Below are positions 1-5,556 of a stretch of DNA of 5,556 bases, piece after piece; the stretch's first letter is position 1; each line of letters starts with the position of its first letter. The translations under genes and the position numbers were made by a program. The notes under the pieces were generated by a model. That model was not told the origin of the DNA. It made no database searches and saw only the letters and a list, made by a program, of their open reading frames with translations. The stretch covers positions 1 through 5,556 of the forward strand of contig JAOUFO010000139.1 of assembly GCA_029858165.1 (NCBI GenBank), read 5' to 3'. This DNA comes from Deltaproteobacteria bacterium (lineage in GTDB: Bacteria > SAR324 > JACQKK01).

Positions 1-501
1 TTCCGCGACGCCGCCGCCGACGGCCCCGGAATGATCGGATTTCCAGGGGGGGGCGGCCCCCGGCGGAAGCAGCACCAAAGCCACCGCTCCCAACCCCGCC
101 AAAAACATCAGCCCCCCCAGGAAGATCACTTTCAAACCGGTAAACAGACCGAATCCGGGCTTCATCACCGGCAGAGGCGGTTTGGCCGGTTTGGATTCGG
201 AAGTGGGTTCCTGGCTGTGAAACTGGCCCATTTTGGAGGGGGGAGAGGCCAGGGTTTGCCGGAAGGGAGCGGGTTTCCCCAGCAGGGCCTGGTTCCACTT
301 GGATTCAAGCTGATCCTCTTCTGCCAGCCGGAGCCCACCCAAAGCCGCATCCGGCGGCGTGGAAAGTTCAACGTCGTCCATATCGGACAACTGCTCAAAA
401 AACTCGTTGAAATCCTCTATGTCTTCGGGAGGGGATTCCCCCCGGTCGGCGGGGGGGGAAGCTTTTTTCAGGGCGTCCGTGTCCCTGGGGTTAGAGGCCA
501 T
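1..501 (-). CDS. Unrecognised single-pass membrane protein, N-terminal part (gene runs off the left edge)
   Basis: The frame is open without a stop from an ATG at 501 to the window edge, giving 167 residues of a longer protein. I do not recognise the family. Residues 1-26 are rich in Pro, Ser and charged residues. Residues 26-46 are strongly acidic with a short amphipathic stretch (EDIEDFNEFFEQL). Residues 60-115 are polar, Pro/Lys-rich and probably disordered. One hydrophobic segment covers about 119-146, rich in Gly, Leu, Ala and Val and followed by Pro-Pro-Gly. Thereafter the chain is Gly/Ala/Pro-rich up to the edge. No cleavable signal peptide is seen, so an N-in anchor with a C-terminal periplasmic domain is the likely topology (inference). 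The start is supported by an AGGAG six bases upstream. The gene lies 74 nt after phoU on the same strand, so it may be co-transcribed, but nothing in it points to phosphate transport. The missing C-terminal domain would decide its identity. Confidence 0.72.
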   Translation of the reverse strand, partial: MASNPRDTDALKKASPPADRGESPPEDIEDFNEFFEQLSDMDDVELSTPPDAALGGLRLAEEDQLESKWNQALLGKPAPFRQTLASPPSKMGQFHSQEPTSESKPAKPPLPVMKPGFGLFTGLKVIFLGGLMFLAGLGAVALVLLPPGAAPPWKSDHSGAVGGGVAE

Positions 502-507
502 CCTGGT

Positions 508-512
508 CTCCT
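508..512 (-). promoter_or_regulatory. Ribosome binding site of the unknown membrane protein
   Basis: AGGAG on the minus strand lies six bases before the ATG at 501. It is the clearest Shine-Dalgarno match at any gene start in the window. It fixes the start over the internal Met at residue 40 and supports the frame being a real gene. Confidence 0.6.
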
Positions 513-575
513 GCTGGGGGTTGCACTATACGGGTTGAAAAAATTTTTGGGTTTTAACAGCCCGGCCATCCGGTT

Positions 576-1244
576 TTAGGTTTGAAAGTCTTCTGTCCGA
601 TGGCGGACAATCTCACCATCCACCATATAAATCACATCCTCGGCTATATTTGTCGCATGGTCGGCTATCCGTTCCAGGTGGCGGGCAGCGGAAAGCAAAG
701 AAAACATGGAGGATATTTTGTCCGGGTGGTTGCGCACCCCCTCCTCCACATGTTTATAGACCTCCCGGTTCATTTCGTCCACCTCATCATCCAACATGCA
801 CACCTCACGGGCCAGGTCCGCATCCCGGTTGACCAAAGCCCGGTGGGCTTTTTGGACCATCCGTTTGGTTTTATCGGCCATGGTGGCAAAATCAAACGGA
901 ATGGTGACGGGGTCCTTTTGAGACAGAAACAGGACCCGTTCGGCGATGTTGACCGCCAGGTCCCCGATGCGTTCCAGGTCGTTGTTCAGCTTCAGTACCG
1001 CGATCACAAACCGAAGGTCGTTGGCCACCGGCTGGTGCAGGGCCAGAATTTTTAAACATTCTTCCTCCAGTTCCACTTCTGATTTGTTGATTTTGCCGTC
1101 ATGGGCAATCACGGTTTCGGCCAGAGAGGGGTTTCTTTCCTCCAGGGCCTGAACCGCCTTTTGAACGCTTTCCTCCACATCGGCGCAAAGGTTAAAGGAA
1201 AGCTCCTTCAGCTTGTCCATTTCCGATTGTAAATGTCTGGCCAT
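576..1244 (-). CDS. phoU: PhoU, phosphate signalling and Pst regulatory protein
   Basis: PhoU is a cytoplasmic all-helical protein that associates with the Pst transporter and the PhoR sensor. It keeps the Pho regulon off when phosphate is sufficient and restrains uptake (family knowledge). The 222 aa here match the usual length of about 220-240. Two tandem PhoU repeats are visible, each with the family's E/D-xxx-D metal-binding motif: ERIGD at residues 91-95 and ERIAD at 191-195, each followed by a similar helix (AVNIAE and ATNIAE). The pair sits exactly 100 residues apart. The start MARHLQSEMDKLK resembles many PhoU N-termini. The nearest Shine-Dalgarno-like sequence, AGGA, is about 11 nt upstream, so initiation looks weak. 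The gene follows pstB after 75 nt, the standard pstSCAB-phoU order, and is probably read from the operon transcript. No anomaly is seen in the coding sequence. Confidence 0.97.
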   Translation of the reverse strand: MARHLQSEMDKLKELSFNLCADVEESVQKAVQALEERNPSLAETVIAHDGKINKSEVELEEECLKILALHQPVANDLRFVIAVLKLNNDLERIGDLAVNIAERVLFLSQKDPVTIPFDFATMADKTKRMVQKAHRALVNRDADLAREVCMLDDEVDEMNREVYKHVEEGVRNHPDKISSMFSLLSAARHLERIADHATNIAEDVIYMVDGEIVRHRTEDFQT

Positions 1245-1319
1245 AATGGATCGCGTCCTGAAATTTGGGTGGATTCACGGCTATGATTTTGAACAACCTG
1301 TATTTTCCCTTCCGGGGGA

Positions 1320-2093
1320 TCAGCCGAATCTTCCGGTGATATAATCTTCGGTCTGTTTTTTGGCCGGGGTGGTGAAAATGATATTTGTTTTATTGTATTC
1401 AATCAGTTCCCCCATGTAAAGAAAGGCGGTGAAGTCGGAAATCCGGGCCGCCTGCTGCATGTTGTGGGTCACAATAACCACCGTGTATCTTTTTTTCAGT
1501 TCCAGAATCAGGTCCTCAATGCGGGATGTGGCGATGGGGTCCAGGGCCGAACAGGGTTCATCCATCAGAATGATTTCCGGGTTGACCGCGATGGCTCTGG
1601 CGATACAAAGCCGCTGCATCTGACCGCCGGACAACCCCAGGGCGGATTCTTGCAGCCGGTCCTTCACCTCATCCCACAACGCGGCCCCCTGAAGGCTTTT
1701 TTCCACCATTTCATCCAGCAATTGGCGGTTTTTCACCCCGGCGATGCGCAATCCGTAGATGACATTTTCATAAATGGTTTTGGGAAACGGATTGGAATGC
1801 TGAAACACCATTCCGATCTGACGCCGCAGAGAAATGGTATCCAGTTCCGGTGTGTTGATTTCCATCCCGTCTTTCAGCATGCTTCCGGCCATGCGGGAGT
1901 TGTCCACCATGTCGTTCATGCGGTTCAGACAGCGCAGCAGGGTGGATTTGCCGCACCCGGAAGGGCCGATGAAGGCTGTCACCTGATTTCGGGGAACATC
2001 CAAAGTGATGGATTTAAGCACCTCTTTTTCTCCGTAATAGAAAAAAAGGTCCTGAATGCGCAAAATGGGGTTGTCAAATTTAAAATGGGTCAT
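1320..2093 (-). CDS. pstB: PstB, phosphate ABC transporter ATP-binding protein
   Basis: PstB is the cytoplasmic ATPase that binds the PstA/PstC cytoplasmic loops and powers phosphate import. With the ATG at 2093 it has 257 aa, the same length as I recall for E. coli PstB. In order: a likely A-loop Tyr at 20, Walker A GPSGCGKST at 43-51, Q-loop Gln 98 (VFQHSNPFP), signature LSGGQ at 154-158 followed by MQRLCIARA, Walker B ILMDE at 175-179 with catalytic Glu 179, D-loop SALD at 182-185, and H-loop His 210 (VTHNMQQAAR). The C-terminus TEDYITGRFG is a PstB hallmark. All catalytic residues are present. The start is uncertain: an in-frame TTG at 2111 would add six residues, and neither start has a Shine-Dalgarno sequence. 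I prefer the ATG. The 115 nt between pstA and this ATG hold two stem-loops, the second with a U-rich tail that ends at the TTG. Expression may therefore depend on RNA structure or read-through (inference). Confidence 0.97.
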   Translation of the reverse strand: MTHFKFDNPILRIQDLFFYYGEKEVLKSITLDVPRNQVTAFIGPSGCGKSTLLRCLNRMNDMVDNSRMAGSMLKDGMEINTPELDTISLRRQIGMVFQHSNPFPKTIYENVIYGLRIAGVKNRQLLDEMVEKSLQGAALWDEVKDRLQESALGLSGGQMQRLCIARAIAVNPEIILMDEPCSALDPIATSRIEDLILELKKRYTVVIVTHNMQQAARISDFTAFLYMGELIEYNKTNIIFTTPAKKQTEDYITGRFG

Positions 2094-2109
2094 GGGGTCA
2101 CGGTTTTTC

Positions 2110-2152
2110 AAAAGAAAAGAACAAAGGGGGCCGGTTCAACCATTCAGGCCCC
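2110..2152 (-). terminator. Terminator-like hairpin with U-rich tail between pstA and pstB
   Basis: On the minus strand GGGGCC (2152-2147) can pair with GGCCCC (2132-2127). The 14-nt loop may itself fold as a 3-bp GGU/ACC stem. The stem is followed by a pyrimidine tract of 17 nt (2126-2110) in which 13 bases are T. GC-rich stem plus U-rich tail is the layout of an intrinsic terminator, but the tail is interrupted by C and G and the loop is large, so it would be weak or partial. It lies inside an operon, where it could act as an attenuator lowering pstB-phoU transcription relative to pstCA, or simply be a 3' stabilising structure. Confidence 0.35.
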
Positions 2153-2157
2153 TGATG

Positions 2158-2195
2158 CGCCCCCGGTCCGGGATAGGTCCGGACATCCGGGGGCG
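2158..2195 (-). other. Strong intercistronic stem-loop after pstA
   Basis: An outer perfect 8-bp stem (CGCCCCCG with CGGGGGCG, 2188-2195 and 2158-2165) encloses a perfect 6-bp stem (GTCCGG with CCGGAC, 2179-2184 and 2166-2171). A 7-nt loop lies at 2172-2178 and a 3-nt bulge at 2185-2187. The structure starts 13 nt after the pstA stop codon. No U-tract follows on the minus strand, so it is not a canonical terminator. Likely roles are protection of the pstCA mRNA 3' end, RNase processing, or competition with the next hairpin (all inference). It is too regular and too GC-rich to be an accident of base composition alone. Confidence 0.6.
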
Positions 2196-2208
2196 GGTTT
2201 ATCGGTTT

Positions 2209-3813
2209 TTAAAAGGCCCGGGTCTGATACCGGGCACGCATCCGGTTTCTCAACACCATGGCGGACAGGCTGAGCACCACCACCAGGACCAACAACAACA
2301 GGGTGGTGACAAACACCATGGGCTTGGCGGCCTCCACATTGGGGGATTGAAACCCCACATCGTAAATATGAAATCCCAGGTGCATAAACTTGCGGTCCAG
2401 GTGCAGGTAGGGAAATTCCCCGTCCATGGGCAGGGCGGGGGCCAGTTTCACCACCCCGGTGATCATCAACGGGGCCACCTCTCCGGCGGCACGGGCCATG
2501 GCCAAAACAAACCCGGTGATGATGCCGGGGGTGGCACTGGGCAACAAAATGCGGAGAAGTGTTTGAAACTTGGTGGCCCCCAACGAGTAAGAGCCTTCCC
2601 GGATGCCCTTGGGGATGGCGGCGAAGGCCTCTTCGGTGGAGACAATCACCACCGGCACCGTCATCAGGGCCATGGTCAGGCTGGCCCACAATATCCCCCC
2701 GGTGCCGAAAACCGGGGTGGGAAGCCTTTCAGGGAAAAACAATTGATCCATCGCCCCCCCGACTCCATAGATAAAAAACCCCAGCCCAAACACCCCGAAC
2801 ACAATGGAGGGCACCCCGGCCAGATTGTACACCGCCACCCGCACCAGACGCACCAACACCCCCGGCTTGGCGTATTCGCTTAAATAAATGGCCGCCACCA
2901 CCCCCAGGGGGATGGAAAAAAAGCTCATGGTCATCACCATCATCATCGTTCCGAAAATTGCCGGGAACAGCCCCCCCTCCGTATTGGATTCACGGGGTTC
3001 GCCGGTCAGCAATTCGCCGATTTTCTTGATATACAGCCAGCTTTTTTCCCACAGGCTCATCCGGTTGGGACGGTAGGCCCGCATAATCTGCACCAGAGGC
3101 ACCTCCTTTAAAGTGCCTGCCGCATCAGCCAGGGTGACGGTATGGGCCGCCAAATCTGCCCTGAAATCGGAAATCCGCTGGTTCATCTGATCAAAGGCTT
3201 TGCGTTTGGCCGCCGACAGCAAATCCAGTTCCTGAATTTCGGCCGCATAGCCGGCGGCATCCTGATAGCGCAGCTTTTGGATTTCCAGCCGGATATCCTC
3301 CATTTCCAGGTTTACCCGGCCCATTTCCTTCACCACCGGATCAATGTCCTCCATCCGGCGGGAAATCAATTTTCGGGCTTCCTGAAGGGTGAGAAAAAGG
3401 TCCTGCCCCGTTTGGATTCCCAGCCCGTCCACCCGGATGGCGGAAAGGGTGCCATAAAAATTCCCGTTTTCCCTCCTTTCCAGGGTCACGGCTTCATCAG
3501 GATAGGTCAAGGAGGTGATTTCCCTTCCATCCACCCATTTGAAATCCAAACCGTAAATATCCCGGTTGCCGACTTTCAACTGGACCCGCCGCCCCTGGGG
3601 GCCGATATTCTCTTCGGTGAGTTCCCCCATCACAAAGCTCCCGTCGGCCAGAGCCAGATGAGCCAGCCGGGCGGGCCAGAAATAGCCCAGACCGTTGACC
3701 ATGATCACCACAATCAAGGTGAATGCCGCCAACAGGGTCAGGGCCAGGGCGGCACCTGTCCCCCAAACGTAATGTTCGCCCTGCTTTCTGAAATTGGGTT
3801 TGGATGGGATCAT
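2209..3813 (-). CDS. pstA: PstA, phosphate ABC transporter permease, long form with periplasmic insert
   Basis: PstA is one of the two inner-membrane channel subunits of the Pst importer. At 534 aa it is far longer than the roughly 296-aa E. coli protein. A first membrane segment lies at about 17-45. It is followed by about 235 residues that should be periplasmic: beta-rich at 50-135 (for example VGNRDIYGLDFKWVD), then charged heptad-like helix, probably coiled coil, at about 142-225. The permease core starts at about 282 with membrane segments near 284-311, 325-350, 372-392, 428-453 and 498-521. The EAA loop that docks on PstB is at about 395-425 (EAFAAIPKGIREGSYSLGA, then ILLPSATPG), and the Arg/Glu pair of the ARAAGE motif is at 441 and 445. 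The segment FPYLHLDRKFMHLGFHIYDV at 467-486 is, from memory, typical of the long Pseudomonas-type PstA. The ATG shares one base with the pstC stop (TAATG) and has no clear Shine-Dalgarno sequence, so translation is probably coupled to pstC. Confidence 0.95.
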   Translation of the reverse strand: MIPSKPNFRKQGEHYVWGTGAALALTLLAAFTLIVVIMVNGLGYFWPARLAHLALADGSFVMGELTEENIGPQGRRVQLKVGNRDIYGLDFKWVDGREITSLTYPDEAVTLERRENGNFYGTLSAIRVDGLGIQTGQDLFLTLQEARKLISRRMEDIDPVVKEMGRVNLEMEDIRLEIQKLRYQDAAGYAAEIQELDLLSAAKRKAFDQMNQRISDFRADLAAHTVTLADAAGTLKEVPLVQIMRAYRPNRMSLWEKSWLYIKKIGELLTGEPRESNTEGGLFPAIFGTMMMVMTMSFFSIPLGVVAAIYLSEYAKPGVLVRLVRVAVYNLAGVPSIVFGVFGLGFFIYGVGGAMDQLFFPERLPTPVFGTGGILWASLTMALMTVPVVIVSTEEAFAAIPKGIREGSYSLGATKFQTLLRILLPSATPGIITGFVLAMARAAGEVAPLMITGVVKLAPALPMDGEFPYLHLDRKFMHLGFHIYDVGFQSPNVEAAKPMVFVTTLLLLVLVVVLSLSAMVLRNRMRARYQTRAF

Positions 3814-5556
3814 TAAAAGCGGCCGTATTTTTTACGCAGGCGGTGGCGCACCACCTCCGCGATGGAGTTAAACAGAAAAGTGGAGCAAAACAGCAGCACC
3901 GCTGAAAGAAACAACACCCGGTACAGGGTGCCGCTGACCGGAGCCTCAGGGATTTCCACCGCGATATTGGCCGAAAGGGTCCGCATTCCGTTAAAAATGC
4001 TGCCGTCCATGATGGGAGTGTTGCCGGTGGCCATCAACACAATCATGGTTTCCCCCACCGCCCGGCCAAAACCAATCATCACCCCGGCAAAAATGCCGGG
4101 GCTGGCCGAAGGCACCACCACCCGCCACACTGTCTGCCAGCGGCTGGCCCCCAAAGCCAGCGAGGCAGCGGTCAATTTGGCCGGTACATTGCTTAGGGCA
4201 TCCTCGGCGATGGTGAAAATGGTTGGTATGATGGCAAATCCCAGGGCGAAGGCGATGATGATGGAGTTGCGCTGGTCCACCCGGGTCCCGGAAGTTTGAA
4301 AATGCCACTGGCGGAAATCCCCATCAAAGAAACCCTGTTCCAGCCACCCCCCCAGCCAAATGGAAACCCCAAAAGCCAGCAGCAACACCGGGATGGCAAA
4401 TACAAACTCATACCCGGTACCCAGCCGTTTCAGGCGCGGACGGTGGGCGTTTTTGGCCCACAGCCAGGTGGCCCCCACCACTGCCAGAGGCAGCACCCCC
4501 AAAAAAACCATGGGAATCAGCAGGTGATGCTCCATCAAAGGGGCCAGCCACAAGGCGGCCAGAAAACCTATGACCACGGTGGGCACGGCGCTCATCACCT
4601 CCACGGTGGGTTTAATGTACTTGTGCAGCTTGGGGTGCAACAACTGGCTGGTGTACACCGCTCCGAAAATGGCCAGGGGGGTGGCAAACAGCATGGCATA
4701 AAAAGTGGCCTTCAGGGTGCCGAATATCAGGGGGACCAAACTCAGTTTGGGCTCAAAATCACTGCTTGCGGATGAAGACTGCCACACATAGGCCGGTTCC
4801 GGGTAACTTTCGTACCACACCTTGCCGAACAGGGATTGAAAACTGACTTCCGGGTGGGGATTGCGCACATTCCACAGAGTAAGCCAGCCTTTGGCATCCA
4901 GGGTGATCAACCCGTTGCCCCGGGTGGAAAATCCGGCATGCAGAACGGGGTCCCGGCTTTGAAGGGTCAGCAGGTGACGTTCACTGGTGGGATGGTCAAA
5001 ATACAGGCCGCCGGCCTGGTCCAGGGTCAGCACAGTTTTGTCTGTTCGGGAGGGGATAATGGTCTCCACCGGCCCCGGATGGACCTCCAGAGAGTGAATC
5101 CGGGTCAGGCGGGGGCGGCCATCCTGACCGGGTGTTGTAAACCAGGTGGATACCTCTCCCCGGTCATCGGCCACCACCAGGGATATATCCCCGAACACCC
5201 AGTTCAGGGTATGGATGGCCCTCCCCACCGGCGCGGCTTTTACACGGCCTGTCATCCGGGGGGATTCTCCTGATAGGTCCCAACCCACCAGGTCTCCTGT
5301 GGAGGCGGCCCCGTATAAGGTATGGCCCGCCTCATCCAGGGCCGCGGCGTTCCAGACATCCCCCGGTTGACCTTCCAAAAAGGCGCTGGTGGTTTGGGTG
5401 GTGGTTTCTCCCATAAAATCGGTTTGAGTGGCCCGCCGGGTAAAATACAACCTGCCGTCGGCCAGCAAAGCAACCCGGGTCACCTCCCCTTCAGGGTTCA
5501 TGCGCACCCAACCTTTGACCGGTGGGGCCAGCCCCCGGGGCCAGCCCAGGCTGATC
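3813..5556 (-). CDS. pstC: PstC, phosphate ABC transporter permease with beta-propeller-like domain (5' end beyond the window)
   Basis: This is the second Pst channel subunit. The frame is open to the right edge, so the visible 580 residues lack the true N-terminus. A GTG at 5507 is only an internal candidate, and the residues upstream continue the same domain. In fragment numbering, residues 10-245 contain four or five WD40/beta-propeller-like units, each with a turn such as DGRLYF, GDLVGWDLSG, RGEVSTWF, GGLYF or KGWLTLWNV. These should be periplasmic, inserted after a first membrane segment lying outside the window (inference). The membrane core follows, with hydrophobic segments near 274-306, 318-340, 344-367, 382-403, 430-450, 486-510 and 544-567. 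The two at 344-403 appear to be extra compared with E. coli PstC. The EAA loop is at about 451-487 (EDALSNVPAKL, LALGASRWQT, VVPSASPG), and GRAVGET with the conserved Arg/Glu pair is at about 497-503. The C-terminus LRKKYGRF is typical. The gene overlaps pstA by one base. Confidence 0.94.
   Translation of the reverse strand, partial: ISLGWPRGLAPPVKGWVRMNPEGEVTRVALLADGRLYFTRRATQTDFMGETTTQTTSAFLEGQPGDVWNAAALDEAGHTLYGAASTGDLVGWDLSGESPRMTGRVKAAPVGRAIHTLNWVFGDISLVVADDRGEVSTWFTTPGQDGRPRLTRIHSLEVHPGPVETIIPSRTDKTVLTLDQAGGLYFDHPTSERHLLTLQSRDPVLHAGFSTRGNGLITLDAKGWLTLWNVRNPHPEVSFQSLFGKVWYESYPEPAYVWQSSSASSDFEPKLSLVPLIFGTLKATFYAMLFATPLAIFGAVYTSQLLHPKLHKYIKPTVEVMSAVPTVVIGFLAALWLAPLMEHHLLIPMVFLGVLPLAVVGATWLWAKNAHRPRLKRLGTGYEFVFAIPVLLLAFGVSIWLGGWLEQGFFDGDFRQWHFQTSGTRVDQRNSIIIAFALGFAIIPTIFTIAEDALSNVPAKLTAASLALGASRWQTVWRVVVPSASPGIFAGVMIGFGRAVGETMIVLMATGNTPIMDGSIFNGMRTLSANIAVEIPEAPVSGTLYRVLFLSAVLLFCSTFLFNSIAEVVRHRLRKKYGRF

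Noticed and set aside
540..565. PHO-box-like half site (CTGTTAAAA on the minus strand)
   Set aside because: A PHO box needs two 7-bp repeats spaced by 4 bp. Only one loose half match is present, and the operon promoter should lie outside the window to the right.
502..575. Possible promoter (TATAGT) and possible terminator between phoU and the next gene
   Set aside because: A TATAGT is present on the minus strand but no acceptable -35 lies at 16-18 nt spacing. The only hairpin is a 4-bp CCGG/CCGG without a proper U-tract. Neither can be supported.
31..579. Plus-strand open frame of 182 codons at the left end
   Set aside because: It lies antisense to the partial membrane protein gene and the end of phoU. 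Its product is low-complexity Gly/Pro/Arg/Gln-rich with no recognisable domain, as expected of a shadow frame in GC-rich DNA.
2158..2210. Plus-strand terminator made of the strong stem-loop plus the T-rich stretch at 2198-2210
   Set aside because: There is no plus-strand gene upstream to terminate, and the T-rich stretch is interrupted and partly separated from the stem.
1464..2273. Plus-strand open frame of 269 codons opposite pstB
   Set aside because: pstB on the other strand has every ABC ATPase motif. The plus-strand product is His/Gln/Gly-rich with no family resemblance.
2056..2883. Plus-strand open frame of 275 codons opposite the end of pstA
   Set aside because: Its composition is very rich in His, Gln, Gly and Pro, typical of the reverse strand of a membrane protein gene. 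It has no domain or start signal.
5461..5507. GTG at 5507 as the true start of pstC
   Set aside because: The frame stays open to the window edge, the propeller-like pattern begins right at this point, and the first membrane segment is missing. The real start must lie further to the right.

Overview
The window holds most of a high-affinity phosphate uptake (pst) operon, read entirely on the minus strand. In transcription order, from high to low coordinates, it contains: pstC (its 5' end lies beyond the window's right edge), pstA, pstB, phoU, and the first 167 codons of an unrecognised single-pass membrane protein that runs off the left edge. No RNA gene, mobile element, CRISPR array or convincing plus-strand gene was found. 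The long plus-strand frames are antisense shadows of these genes.

The two permease genes are the long form of PstC and PstA, not the roughly 300-residue form of E. coli. PstC carries a beta-propeller-like (WD40-like) region of about 240 residues ahead of its membrane core. PstA (534 aa) carries a large periplasmic insert, beta-rich and then predicted coiled coil, between its first and second membrane segments. From memory of the families, this long architecture is shared with Pseudomonas/Vibrio-type Pst systems. Moderately high GC, many CCC/GGG codons and the character of PstB and PhoU suggest a Gram-negative proteobacterium. Desulfobacterota (deltaproteobacterial sulfate-reducer-like) is my leading guess and gammaproteobacteria the alternative. 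This rests on impression, not on a search.

The genes should work as one unit. PstC and PstA form the inner-membrane channel, PstB is the ATPase that drives import, and PhoU is the accessory protein that links transporter state to PhoR/PhoB signalling and limits uptake. PstS, the periplasmic phosphate-binding protein, and any PHO box promoter would lie to the right of the window and are not visible. pstC and pstA overlap by one base (TAATG). pstA and pstB are separated by about 115 nt that contain a strong stem-loop and then a terminator-like hairpin with a U-rich tail, the most unusual non-coding structure here. pstB has no visible Shine-Dalgarno sequence. phoU follows 75 nt after pstB, and the unknown membrane protein follows phoU after another 74 nt, with a good ribosome binding site of its own.

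I see no wholly new system. The points worth a second look are the enlarged periplasmic parts of both permeases, the structured pstA-pstB junction, and the unidentified membrane protein next to phoU.
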